Positions 6,656-14,479 of a DNA stretch of 25,547 bases are shown here, piece after piece. The DNA is from an uncultured Roseburia sp. (GTDB taxonomy: Bacteria > Bacillota > Clostridia > Lachnospirales > Lachnospiraceae). The stretch spans positions 1 through 25,547 of the forward strand of contig CAMTDY010000017.1 in assembly GCA_947070915.1 (NCBI GenBank). The letters are read 5' to 3'. The notes beneath the pieces are model-generated. The model saw only the letters and a program-made list of their open reading frames with translations. It made no database searches and had not been told where the DNA came from. How positions within the stretch are numbered: position 1 is the first letter of the stretch; each line of letters opens with the position of its first letter. The position numbers and the translations under genes were made by a program.

Positions 6656-7700
6656 GCTGAAAAAAAATGTGCTGAATATTGCCTTTTTAATTTTTCTTCT
6701 GGCACTTACTCTCTGGCTCATTTTTCGCGATGAAGACCTGGATCCCATCCTGTCTGCACTGAAAAGTGTGCCGGTCCTATATATTATCGCGGGACTTGTT
6801 CTCGTCGTTCTTTATGTGTGCGGGGAATCCGTTATCATCAAATATTTGCTTTCTGCCGTGAAGATAAAAGCTCCGCTCATTAACTGCATACGCTATTCTT
6901 TTGTGGGATTCTTTTTCAGCTGCATCACACCTTCAGCCACCGGCGGACAGCCGGCGCAGATCTTCTATATGAAGCGGCAGAAGATCGATATCCCGACGGC
7001 CACTATCATCCTTATGCTGGTAACTATTGAGTACAAATTCGTACTAGTCTTTATCGGACTGCTCCTGGCTGTCTTCGGACAGGGACTGGTACAGTCCATG
7101 ACGCTAGAAGCCCAGTTTTATCTCTATCTGGGCCTTGGCTTAAACGTTTTCTGCGTCACCTTTATGAGCCTGCTGGTATTTCTGCCGGAAACAGCACGTT
7201 TTCTGATCACAAAAGGTTTTGTATTTCTTCAGAAGATTCATCTGGTAAAAAATAAAAATAACCGCATGGAACGGCTGCAGGCTTCCATGGACCATTACAA
7301 ACAAGCTGCTGTTTTTCTCCGGGAAAACAAGCTGGTGATCTTTCACACCACGGTGATCACTTTTGTTCAACGTATACTTTTATTTTTTGTCACATACGTT
7401 GTATATAGAAGTTTTGGACTAAATGGCTATTCTGCCCTGACCGTAACGCTGCTGCAGGCGGCAATCTCCATCTCTGTGGATATGCTTCCCCTTCCCGGAG
7501 GCATGGGGATCAGCGAACGGCTGTTTTTACAGATCTTTACACCCGTATTTGGAACTACTGCACTTACCCTCTCCGGTATGCTGATGAGCCGTGGGATCAG
7601 CTATTACATGCTGATCATCATCAGCGGGATCGTAACGTGCATCACACATATGACAGTCAGGGGAGACGTCCCTGATCAATTGGAGGAGGAGAAAAAATGA
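6648..7700 (+). CDS. LPG-synthase-type transmembrane protein (YbhN/UPF0104 family)
   Basis: The 350-residue polytopic protein matches the membrane domain found in MprF and in stand-alone YbhN-like proteins. Signatures are CITPSATGGQPAQIFYM (about residues 93-109) and LPLPGGMGISERLF (about 280-293), with some eight membrane helices. In MprF this domain flips aminoacyl-lipids; here the lysyl-transferase domain is absent. The start codon is TTG at 6648, 7 nt after AAGGAG. It overlaps the PAP2 gene by 8 nt and pssA by 4 nt, so the three are co-translated. A lipid flippase or an accessory role in phospholipid metabolism is inferred from the family and context. Confidence 0.82.
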   Translation: MNKLKKNVLNIAFLIFLLALTLWLIFRDEDLDPILSALKSVPVLYIIAGLVLVVLYVCGESVIIKYLLSAVKIKAPLINCIRYSFVGFFFSCITPSATGGQPAQIFYMKRQKIDIPTATIILMLVTIEYKFVLVFIGLLLAVFGQGLVQSMTLEAQFYLYLGLGLNVFCVTFMSLLVFLPETARFLITKGFVFLQKIHLVKNKNNRMERLQASMDHYKQAAVFLRENKLVIFHTTVITFVQRILLFFVTYVVYRSFGLNGYSALTVTLLQAAISISVDMLPLPGGMGISERLFLQIFTPVFGTTALTLSGMLMSRGISYYMLIIISGIVTCITHMTVRGDVPDQLEEEKK

Positions 7701-8320
7701 TAGGCGTTTACAATTACTCGGTGATACTGACGTATCTCGGAGTCGGGCTTTCCATCTTCGGGATGACCCAGGCACTCACCGGCAACTACGACATTGCCAT
7801 ACTCTGTCTTGCCCTTGCCGGTGCCTGTGATACCTTTGATGGAAAAGTTGCAAGAAGCATGAAAAACAGAACGAAAGAACAGATCATATTCGGAGTACAG
7901 ATCGATTCCCTGTGCGATGCCATCTGTTTCGGCGTCACTCCCGCGGTCATCGCCTATTCCATGGGGATGAATAATCCTTTTGGAATTGCTGTGGAGATCG
8001 TCTTTGTTCTCTGCGGTGTCATCCGGCTTGCCTATTTTAATGTCTTAGAAGAGCTCAAGCACGAAGAACCGGAAAAGGAAGACCGCAAGTGTTATCACGG
8101 TCTCCCCATCACCTCCATCGCCATCCTGTTCCCAATCCTGTATATGTTCCGTCCGCTGGTCTCGGAGCAGCTGTTCTTAACCGCTCTTCCTTTTGCCATG
8201 CTGGCTATCGCATTTTTATATATACTGGACTTTAAGCTGAAAAAGCCATCCAATGCCATGGTAGCATTTATCCTTGTATTTATGGGGATTGTTGTTTTGA
8301 AAATTTTACACGTATTTTAA
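7697..8320 (+). CDS. pssA: CDP-diacylglycerol-serine O-phosphatidyltransferase
   Basis: The 207-residue membrane protein has the CDP-alcohol phosphatidyltransferase signature: D45, D48-G49, A52-R53, G66, D70 and D74. The spacing between R53 and G66 is about four residues longer than in the usual pattern. It condenses CDP-diacylglycerol with serine to form phosphatidylserine. The assignment as the serine enzyme, not a PG-phosphate synthase, rests on FGVTPAVIAYSMGM and on psd lying next. The start overlaps the previous stop as ATGA. Confidence 0.88.
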   Translation: MIGVYNYSVILTYLGVGLSIFGMTQALTGNYDIAILCLALAGACDTFDGKVARSMKNRTKEQIIFGVQIDSLCDAICFGVTPAVIAYSMGMNNPFGIAVEIVFVLCGVIRLAYFNVLEELKHEEPEKEDRKCYHGLPITSIAILFPILYMFRPLVSEQLFLTALPFAMLAIAFLYILDFKLKKPSNAMVAFILVFMGIVVLKILHVF

Positions 8321-8358
8321 AAATACTCTATAATCTATAATAAGATAGGAAACAGATC

Positions 8359-9225
8359 ATGAAATATATTGATATGAATGGACATAAGAAACACGCGGAT
8401 TCCAGCCAGGACAAGCTGCTGAAGCTGCTCTATACGACGCGGGCCGGGCGCATGCTCCTCCGTCCTCTCGTCACCCCTGCCTTCTCTAAGCTGGCAGGCG
8501 CTTTGTTAAATACCAGATTCTCATGCCGCCTGATCGAGCCTTTCGTCCGATCCAATGCCATTGACATGAGCGATTATGCAGAGACAAGTTACCGCAGTTA
8601 CAATGACTTTTTCACGAGAAAGATAAAAAAGGGAGCGAGACCGGTCTCCGGCAGCAGCTCTGATCTCATCAGTCCCTGTGACTGCTATGCCAGCGCCTAT
8701 GAGATATCCGAGGATCAGATCCTGACTATAAAAAATGCTAAGTATACCGTTTCCTCCCTGCTGCACAGCAAAAAACTGGCAGCACGTTATCAGGGAGGAT
8801 ATGCCCTGATCCTGCGTCTTACCGTCAGTGATTACCACCGGTATGCCTATGCGGCTACCGGACACCAGTCCAAAAATTACCGCATCCCAGGTGTCTTTCA
8901 CACGGTAAATCCCATCGCTGGGGAGCATTTTCCCATCTACAAAGAAAACAGCCGGGAATATACGGTCATTCACTCCCCCTACCTGGGAGATATTGTGCAG
9001 ATGGAGGTCGGCGCACTGATGGTAGGAAAGATCGTAAATCACAGAGAATCCTGTTCCGTCCTGCGGGGAGAGGAAAAAGGGTATTTTGAATTTGGCGGCT
9101 CTACCATCGTCCTGCTTCTCGAAAAGGATGCGGTAACACTCCGGGAGGATCTTCTGGTAAACACCCTCTCCGGTTATGAGACCCAGCTGCGTCTCGGAAA
9201 TATCATCGGCAGGACTAATAAATAG
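8359..9225 (+). CDS. psd: Phosphatidylserine decarboxylase proenzyme
   Basis: The 288-residue protein is a Psd of the clostridial type. SYNDFFTRKI lies near residues 75-85, SPCDCYAS near 109-116, SDYHRYAY near 155-162, and FGGST at 245-249. The proenzyme is expected to cleave itself between G247 and S248, leaving a pyruvoyl group on the alpha chain. It converts phosphatidylserine to phosphatidylethanolamine at the membrane. It lies 38 nt after pssA with its own AGGAAA ribosome binding site, completing the PE pathway in this operon. Confidence 0.93.
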   Translation: MKYIDMNGHKKHADSSQDKLLKLLYTTRAGRMLLRPLVTPAFSKLAGALLNTRFSCRLIEPFVRSNAIDMSDYAETSYRSYNDFFTRKIKKGARPVSGSSSDLISPCDCYASAYEISEDQILTIKNAKYTVSSLLHSKKLAARYQGGYALILRLTVSDYHRYAYAATGHQSKNYRIPGVFHTVNPIAGEHFPIYKENSREYTVIHSPYLGDIVQMEVGALMVGKIVNHRESCSVLRGEEKGYFEFGGSTIVLLLEKDAVTLREDLLVNTLSGYETQLRLGNIIGRTNK

Positions 9226-9247
9226 TATGGCATTACCAGGCTGACCC

Positions 9248-9877
9248 TTACAGCACCTTCTTACACACATCACCCAGACAGCACTTCTCACAATATGCTT
9301 TTCTGGCGGTGCATACCTCCCTGCCGTGATGGACAAGGCGGTGGCAGAAATCACTGCCCTTTTCTCCAGGAATGATCTTCCACAACTCCATTTCCACTTT
9401 TTTGGGATCTTTGATACCATCTACCAGCCCCATCCGGTTGGTCAGCCGGATACAATGGGTATCTGTGACAATGGCTGGCTTGCCAAACACATCGCCCATG
9501 ATCAGATTCGCACTCTTCCGTCCTACCCCCGGCAGTTTTAACAGAGCCTCAAAATCCTCCGGCACTTTTCCACCGTACTGCTCCACCAGCACATTCATAC
9601 ATTTATGGATGTCCCTCGCCTTGCTCGGTCCCAGGCCGCAGGGCTTTACAATCTTCTCGATCTCTTTTACATCCGCTGCCGCCAGCGCTTCCGGCGACGG
9701 ATATTGTTCATACAGATCCTTCACAACGATATTTACCCTGGCATCTGTACACTGGGCAGCAAGCCTGACGCTGACCAGAAGTTTCCATGCCTCATCGTAA
9801 TCCAGGGTACAGTCCGCCAGAGGATACTCCTCCGCCAGACGATCTATGATCTCATTTGCTCTTTGTTTTTTTGTCAT
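9248..9877 (-). CDS. nth: Endonuclease III (DNA glycosylase/AP lyase)
   Basis: The 209-residue protein has the helix-hairpin-helix LPGVGRKSANLIMG with catalytic K121, the catalytic aspartate D139 in VTDTHCIR, and a C-terminal 4Fe-4S loop with the spacing C-x6-C-x2-C-x5-C. It removes oxidised pyrimidines from DNA and cuts the abasic site in base excision repair. The frame opens at 9922, but the ATG at 9877 (MTKKQRANEI) is chosen because GGAAGG lies 8 nt upstream and it matches the family's usual start and length. It is convergent with psd, 22 nt apart, with no clear terminator between them. Confidence 0.95.
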   Translation of the reverse strand: MTKKQRANEIIDRLAEEYPLADCTLDYDEAWKLLVSVRLAAQCTDARVNIVVKDLYEQYPSPEALAAADVKEIEKIVKPCGLGPSKARDIHKCMNVLVEQYGGKVPEDFEALLKLPGVGRKSANLIMGDVFGKPAIVTDTHCIRLTNRMGLVDGIKDPKKVEMELWKIIPGEKGSDFCHRLVHHGREVCTARKAYCEKCCLGDVCKKVL

Positions 9878-9962
9878 CGGTACTTCCTTCCCTTTCTGTT
9901 TTAAACTGACGCACCTGAGCATCTAAAAATGGATATGAAGCTGGGTGCTGCTTTGCAACTTA

Positions 9963-9990
9963 AGTATACATGTATTTTTGTTTTTTGCAA
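9963..9990 (-). promoter_or_regulatory. Candidate promoter of nth
   Basis: TTGCAA (9990-9985), a 16-bp spacer and TATACT (9968-9963) on the minus strand, about 85 nt before nth. A 10-bp palindrome, ATACATGTAT (9966-9975), overlaps the -10. Confidence 0.45.
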
Positions 9991-10020
9991 AGACTTTTTC
10001 CCTTTGGTCCAAACACTTTA

Positions 10021-10050
10021 TTGACTTTCCCCTGTCTCATAGAGTATAAT
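10021..10050 (+). promoter_or_regulatory. Sigma-A promoter of the HExxH-trpB2-DUF218 operon
   Basis: TTGACT (10021-10026), an 18-bp spacer and a perfect TATAAT (10045-10050). The expected start near 10057 leaves a 60-nt leader with two overlapping inverted repeats just before the ribosome binding site. Confidence 0.7.
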
Positions 10051-10117
10051 TTCTATATATGAAAAAAATGTCCGTTAGCACAACTATGCTAATGTGCTGT
10101 TGAAAGGAGGTTTTTAC

Positions 10118-10630
10118 ATGAGTTTATCGATCTCGGCAGCAGGAGGCTATAACACCTTTTATCCTGTATACAATACCACACCGGTATCCCCTGTCAGCCA
10201 GAGTCCGTCAGTCAGAAGAGGATCTGAGCTTCCGGAGGAAGCCATACAGGGCCAAAAGGTTCAAAAAGGGGAGTGCCAGACCTGTAAAAACCGCAAATAT
10301 GTGGATGGTTCAAACGAAAACAATGTATCCTTTAAGACCCCCGGCCACATCGATCCCGGGACATCTGCCGCAAAAGTCATGGCTCATGAAAGGGAGCATG
10401 TCTCCAATGCGGTAGCAGAAGGCAATAAGGAAAACAAACAGCTTGTCTCCGTCTCAGTAACGCTGCAGACCTCAGTCTGTCCGGAATGCGGGCGCGTATA
10501 TGTGTCCGGCGGAAAAACCCATACCGCCATAAAGACCAGCACCCCTGAACCATCGAATCCCTACGATAAGATCCAGCGGGATATGATGCGGAATATGCTG
10601 GCAGGAAGAAATTTTGACAAAAGCGCATGA
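10118..10630 (+). CDS. Putative small metalloprotease: HExxH plus two CxxC pairs
   Basis: I do not recognise a named family. The 170-residue protein has a low-complexity Ser/Pro/Tyr N-terminus (1-35), a CxxC pair at C53/C56, a zinc-protease-like HEREH at 90-94, and a second pair, CPEC, at C121/C124. The four cysteines could form a zinc ribbon flanking the HExxH helix. There is no signal peptide or membrane segment. The ATG at 10118 is chosen over 10094 because AAAGGAGG lies 7-8 nt upstream. It heads an operon and trpB2 starts 28 nt later. Similarity to the SprA-related putative metalloprotease family is possible but only the HExxH helix suggests it. The third zinc ligand cannot be named. Confidence 0.7.
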   Translation: MSLSISAAGGYNTFYPVYNTTPVSPVSQSPSVRRGSELPEEAIQGQKVQKGECQTCKNRKYVDGSNENNVSFKTPGHIDPGTSAAKVMAHEREHVSNAVAEGNKENKQLVSVSVTLQTSVCPECGRVYVSGGKTHTAIKTSTPEPSNPYDKIQRDMMRNMLAGRNFDKSA

Positions 10631-10658
10631 ATGAAACGAATAATGGAGGAAAATAAAT

Positions 10659-12029
10659 ATGTCCAAGGAAATTCCTTATAAAATTTATCTTGAAGAAAAG
10701 GAGATGCCATCACAGTGGTACAATGTACGTGCCGATATGAAAAACAAACCGGCGCCGATCCTCAATCCTAAAACCTTAAAACCGATCACGCTGGAAGAGC
10801 TCACACCTGTGTTCTGTGAAGAGCTCGCCAGGCAGGAGCTGGATGATACCACAGCATATATAGATATTCCGGAAGAGATCCGTGATTTTTATAAAATGTA
10901 CCGGCCGTCTCCCCTTACAAGGGCATATTGTCTGGAAAAAGCGCTGGATACTCCTGCTCACATTTACTACAAATTTGAGGGAAATAATACATCTGGAAGC
11001 CATAAATTAAACTCTGCCATCGCCCAGGCGTATTACGCCAAAAAAGAAGGGTTGAAAGGTGTCACAACAGAAACCGGCGCCGGTCAGTGGGGAACCGCTC
11101 TTTCCATGGCATGTTCCTATTTTGACCTGGACTGCCAGGTATATATGGTAAAATGTTCCTATGAGCAGAAACCATTCCGCCGTGAGGTCATGAGAACCTA
11201 TGGAGCAAAGGTGACCCCTTCTCCTTCCATGAACACCAACATCGGACGCAGGATCAATGAAGAATTTCCTGGCACTACCGGAAGTCTTGGCTGTGCAATT
11301 TCCGAAGCCGTGGAAGCCGCCACTACCCAGGAAGGGTACCGCTATGTCCTGGGTTCCGTACTTTCCCAGGTGCTCCTTCATCAGTCCATCATCGGACTGG
11401 AAACAAAAACCGCTCTGAATAAATATGATATCAAGGCAGATATGATCATTGGCTGCGCCGGAGGAGGATCCAATCTCGGCGGACTCATCTCTCCTTTTGC
11501 GGGAGAAATACTGCGGGGCGAAGCAGATTATAAGATCATAGCCGTAGAACCTGCATCCTGTCCCAGCATGACCCGTGGTTCCTATGCTTACGATTTCTGT
11601 GACACTGGAAAGGTTTGTCCACTGGCTAAAATGTATACTCTGGGAAGCGGCTTTATGCCATCTGCAAGTCATGCAGGCGGGCTCCGCTATCATGGTATGA
11701 GTTCGGTTGTTTCCCAGCTCTATGATGACGGTCTGATCGAAGCAAGAAGCGTAGAACAGACGGAGGTCTTCCAGGCGGCAGAGCAGTTCGCCAGGGTAGA
11801 GGGCATTCTGCCTGCTCCAGAGAGTAGTCATGCTATTCGCGTAGCTATTGACGAAGCTCTGAAATGCAAAGAGACCGGAGAAGAAAAAAATATTGTGTTC
11901 GGATTGACAGGTACCGGCTATTTTGATATGGTTGCCTATGGAAAATACAACGATGGCGAGATGTCTGATTATATTCCTACGGATGAGGAAATCGCTAAAA
12001 GCCTTGCCAATCTGCCAGAGGTAAACTAA
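10659..12029 (+). CDS. trpB2: TrpB2-type tryptophan synthase beta-like PLP enzyme
   Basis: The 456-residue protein has the long N-terminus and signature of the TrpB2 family. The PLP lysine is K116 in TSGSHKLNSA, the phosphate-binding loop is GCAGGGSNLGG near 260-275, and GAGQWGTALS lies near 140-150. Known members join indole and serine to make tryptophan, or act as serine deaminase, and often occur without TrpA, as here: no other trp gene is in the window. GGAGG precedes the ATG. The gene sits between the HExxH gene and the DUF218 gene in one operon. Confidence 0.92.
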   Translation: MSKEIPYKIYLEEKEMPSQWYNVRADMKNKPAPILNPKTLKPITLEELTPVFCEELARQELDDTTAYIDIPEEIRDFYKMYRPSPLTRAYCLEKALDTPAHIYYKFEGNNTSGSHKLNSAIAQAYYAKKEGLKGVTTETGAGQWGTALSMACSYFDLDCQVYMVKCSYEQKPFRREVMRTYGAKVTPSPSMNTNIGRRINEEFPGTTGSLGCAISEAVEAATTQEGYRYVLGSVLSQVLLHQSIIGLETKTALNKYDIKADMIIGCAGGGSNLGGLISPFAGEILRGEADYKIIAVEPASCPSMTRGSYAYDFCDTGKVCPLAKMYTLGSGFMPSASHAGGLRYHGMSSVVSQLYDDGLIEARSVEQTEVFQAAEQFARVEGILPAPESSHAIRVAIDEALKCKETGEEKNIVFGLTGTGYFDMVAYGKYNDGEMSDYIPTDEEIAKSLANLPEVN

Positions 12030-12030
12030 C

Positions 12031-12759
12031 ATGAAAAAAATACGAAAGAAGGATAGACATTTACCAAAATGGTTGAAAAGAACATTTATGGCAGTTGTTA
12101 TTGCTGGCATCGCCGGTATTCTCCTTATCGCCGGACTCAACCTCTGGGTGATGGGAAATGCCAGCAGCCTGATCTATGACGCACCGGCAGAAGAGGATTC
12201 CCAAAAGGGTAAACAGCTGTATTCCTTTTCTGAAAGTCATGACTGTATCCTCGTTCTCGGCGCCGGCCTTTGGAATGATAAACCATCCCCTATGTTAAAA
12301 GATCGGCTGGAAAAAGGAATCTCCCTATATAAAGCAGGGGCTGCTCCGAAACTTCTCATGAGCGGAGACCACGGAAGAACCGGCTATAATGAAGTACAGG
12401 TAATGAAACAGTATGCCATCGATGCCGGAGTCCCCTCGGAAGATATATTTATGGATCACGCCGGATTTTCCACTTATGAGAGCATGATCCGGGCGAGAGA
12501 TATATTTGGCGTAACCTCACCCATCGTTGTCACCCAGAAATACCACCTCTACCGGGCCGTATATATAGGAAAGAGCCTAGGTATCCCCTGTCTCGGGGTA
12601 GCTACAGATGATTTTGCTTATGGAGGCCAGTTTTACCGGTCACTGAGAGAATGTATTGCCAGATGCAAGGACGTCCTGACCACACAGCTGAGTACTCCGC
12701 CGACCTATGGGGGCGAACAGATCCCCATCAGCGGAAATGGCGATGTTACAAATGATTAA
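12031..12759 (+). CDS. SanA/YdcF-like DUF218 membrane protein
   Basis: The 242-residue protein has a basic N-terminus, one membrane helix (about residues 13-37) and a DUF218 domain: ILVLGAGLWND, LLMSGDHGRTGYNEVQVMK, FSTYESMIRAR and VVTQKYHLYRA. Family members SanA, ElyC and YdcF are linked to envelope barrier function and lipid-carrier metabolism; the reaction is not known. The start lies one base after the trpB2 stop, with AGAGG as binding site. It is followed by a strong bidirectional terminator. Confidence 0.85.
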   Translation: MKKIRKKDRHLPKWLKRTFMAVVIAGIAGILLIAGLNLWVMGNASSLIYDAPAEEDSQKGKQLYSFSESHDCILVLGAGLWNDKPSPMLKDRLEKGISLYKAGAAPKLLMSGDHGRTGYNEVQVMKQYAIDAGVPSEDIFMDHAGFSTYESMIRARDIFGVTSPIVVTQKYHLYRAVYIGKSLGIPCLGVATDDFAYGGQFYRSLRECIARCKDVLTTQLSTPPTYGGEQIPISGNGDVTND

Positions 12760-12806
12760 AGACGGGCATCACGTTCCGGGAATTGAGAAATTTCCTGAGC
12801 AGATAG

Positions 12807-12844
12807 AAAAAACGATAGACCACAAAATGATCTATCGTTTTTTT
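12807..12844. terminator. Bidirectional Rho-independent terminator
   Basis: AAAAAACGATAGA (12807-12819) and TCTATCGTTTTTT (12831-12843) form a 13-bp A/T-flanked stem with an 11-nt loop and U tracts in both directions. It ends the DUF218 operon on the plus strand and the tRNA cluster on the minus strand. Confidence 0.9.
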
Positions 12845-12846
12845 CA

Positions 12847-12932
12847 TGCTGGTAACCGGAATCGAACCGGTACGGGTGTCACCACCCACAGGATTTTAAG
12901 TCCTGGGCGTCTGCCAGTTCCGCCACACCAGC
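12847..12932 (-). tRNA. tRNA-Leu(TAA)
   Basis: An 86-nt class II tRNA. Acceptor GCTGGTG pairs with TACCAGC, and the discriminator is A. The anticodon loop CTTAAAA gives TAA, a long variable arm is present, and the T arm has GGTTCGATTCC. CCA is not encoded. Confidence 0.95.
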
Positions 12933-12971
12933 ATATGATAAATATTTACAAGATAACTCTTATCCTGCAAG

Positions 12972-13045
12972 CGACCCAGGAGGGACTCGAACCCTTGACC
13001 TCTGCCGTGACAGGGCAGCGCTCTAACCAACTGAGCTACTGGGCC
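12972..13045 (-). tRNA. tRNA-Asp(GTC)
   Basis: 74 nt. Acceptor GGCCCAG pairs with CTGGGTC with one G-T pair. The discriminator is G, as expected for Asp. The anticodon stem CTGCC/GGCAG closes the loop CTGTCAC. CCA is not encoded. Confidence 0.95.
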
Positions 13046-13052
13046 GGATCAA

Positions 13053-13126
13053 TGGACCCTCGGGGACTCGAACCCCGGACCGTCCGGTTATGAGCCGGAT
13101 GCTCTAACCAACTGAGCTAAAGGTCC
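13053..13126 (-). tRNA. tRNA with CAT anticodon (elongator Met or Ile2)
   Basis: 74 nt. Acceptor GGACCTT pairs with AGGGTCC, the discriminator is A, and stem TCCGG/CCGGA closes the loop CTCATAA. The anticodon CAT fits elongator Met or, after lysidine modification, Ile decoding AUA. The acceptor and D arm resemble bacillar Ile2, but this cannot be settled by eye. It is not initiator Met: the first acceptor pair is a normal G-C. Confidence 0.9.
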
Positions 13127-13187
13127 AAACTCATAGTTTGGAAAAACCACAAATAATATTACCATTAAACCCGCTCTGCAGGTTCCA

Positions 13188-13259
13188 TGACTCCTACGGG
13201 AATCGAACCCGTGTTACCGCCGTGAAAGGGCGATGTCTTAACCGCTTGACCAAGGAGCC
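13188..13259 (-). tRNA. tRNA-Glu(TTC)
   Basis: 72 nt. Acceptor GGCTCCT pairs with AGGAGTC, the discriminator is A, and the anticodon loop CTTTCAC gives TTC. It is the first of the four tRNAs in transcription order. CCA is not encoded. Confidence 0.95.
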
Positions 13260-13306
13260 GGATTTTATCTATAAGTCCCAAGCATGAATGCCCGGCAACA
13301 AGAAAT

Positions 13307-13335
13307 ATATTATCATATTTTTTTATATTTTGCAA
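13307..13335 (-). promoter_or_regulatory. Candidate promoter of the tRNA cluster
   Basis: TTGCAA (13335-13330), a 17-bp A/T spacer and TAATAT (13312-13307) on the minus strand, about 47 nt before tRNA-Glu. The -10 is weak, but the position fits and no better candidate is seen. Confidence 0.4.
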
Positions 13336-13389
13336 GAGTTTTTTCTATGAATTTATATCCTATACCAAATTTATATTCAGCCAAAACCG

Positions 13390-14436
13390 CTAATATTTTC
13401 TCTCTCCCAAAATACGGCTCAGGTTCATAGAAGAGTCAAAATACTGCTCTTTGACATACTCAACTTTCTGCACTTTTTCACCTCTCTCTAATCTTCTGAT
13501 AATGTTAGATACAAATGGTCCCAGCATCGGATTACACTCAAAATCTGCATGAATTCTGCCCTCCTGCATAAACTGAAGCGCTGTGCGAACCGCATCAAAA
13601 GAGATAATAATGATATCTCCCCTGGGACCGCAGGTCCTCCCCGCAGCTTCGATCGCCTCCACCGCACCAAAGGTCATGTTATCATTCTCGCTGATCACCA
13701 CATCTATATCTTTATATTTCTTCAGAAAACCTTCCATCACTTCCTGCCCCTTTGCCTGGGTAAATTCTCCACTCTGGCAGTCAAGCATTTTCCAATTTTT
13801 GTGTCCCGAAAGAATCTCCTGAAACCCTTCTGTGCGTCCCAGCTGCGCTGAGGATCTTGGTGTACCCTGGAGCGTAACGATCCGAATCTTTTCCTTTGTC
13901 CGTTCCTGGCGCTTCAGATAATCCTCAAGCCATTTCCCGGCCAGACGCCCTTCCTCCTTAAAATCACTCCCTACCCAGCAGGTATATAACCCACTGTCCG
14001 CCTCCAGATGACGGTCCACAAGAATAACCGGAATATCCGCATCTTTTGCTTCCTGTAACACTGTATCCCATCCCGTCTCCACGATAGGATCCAATACGAT
14101 ATAATCCACTTCCTGTAAAATAAAATTACGCACAGCCTTCAACTGGTTTTCCTGTTTTTGCTGAGCGTCTTCATACAGAAGGTAATAGCCATTCTCTGTG
14201 GTAAAAACAGACCGAAAGGATTCGGTACTGGCATTTCGCCAATCTGATTCAGCGCCAATCTGGGAGAAACCGACTACGATATAGTCTTTTCCGTCCTGGG
14301 GGATATCCTCATGAGGTGAGTCCTGATCCGAAATATTTTCCGGATCTTCTATGGCTTCATAGCCAAAGAACATAAGGCCTGCCCCGGCGGAAATCAGCAG
14401 AATCATTATGATAAGACCTGCATATCTCTTTATCAT
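13390..14436 (-). CDS. Membrane-anchored periplasmic-binding-fold sugar protein (YtfQ/ChvE-like)
   Basis: The 348-residue protein has one N-terminal membrane helix (about 5-27) without a lipobox cysteine, an acidic linker (30-50), and a Peripla_BP_4 sugar-binding domain. Features close to the galactofuranose-binding YtfQ family are VGFSQIGAESDWRNAS, DAQQKQENQLKAVRNFI and VETGWDTVLQEAKDADIPVI. It is the last gene of the ABC operon, downstream of both permeases, and so is the second binding protein in the same unit. Either it is an extra substrate receptor or, like XylFII in the XylFII-LytS-YesN system, a sensing partner of the kinase encoded upstream. The lack of a lipobox favours the second view; this is inference. 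Confidence 0.85.
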   Translation of the reverse strand: MIKRYAGLIIMILLISAGAGLMFFGYEAIEDPENISDQDSPHEDIPQDGKDYIVVGFSQIGAESDWRNASTESFRSVFTTENGYYLLYEDAQQKQENQLKAVRNFILQEVDYIVLDPIVETGWDTVLQEAKDADIPVILVDRHLEADSGLYTCWVGSDFKEEGRLAGKWLEDYLKRQERTKEKIRIVTLQGTPRSSAQLGRTEGFQEILSGHKNWKMLDCQSGEFTQAKGQEVMEGFLKKYKDIDVVISENDNMTFGAVEAIEAAGRTCGPRGDIIIISFDAVRTALQFMQEGRIHADFECNPMLGPFVSNIIRRLERGEKVQKVEYVKEQYFDSSMNLSRILGERKY

Positions 14437-14479
14437 AAGTCTTCTCTCCCTTCCTGGCTGCTGTTATTTACTTGAACAA

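Noticed and set aside
8521..9420. 299-codon frame on the minus strand
   Set aside because: Antisense to psd and overlapping nth; no recognisable protein features.
11007..12140. 377-codon frame on the minus strand
   Set aside because: It is antisense to trpB2, whose coding is unmistakable; there is no domain or good start site.
12707..13093. 128-codon plus-strand frame
   Set aside because: It runs antisense through three tRNA genes and the terminator, and its sequence (NRNRTGTG, GLEPLTSA) is the usual translation of reversed tRNAs.
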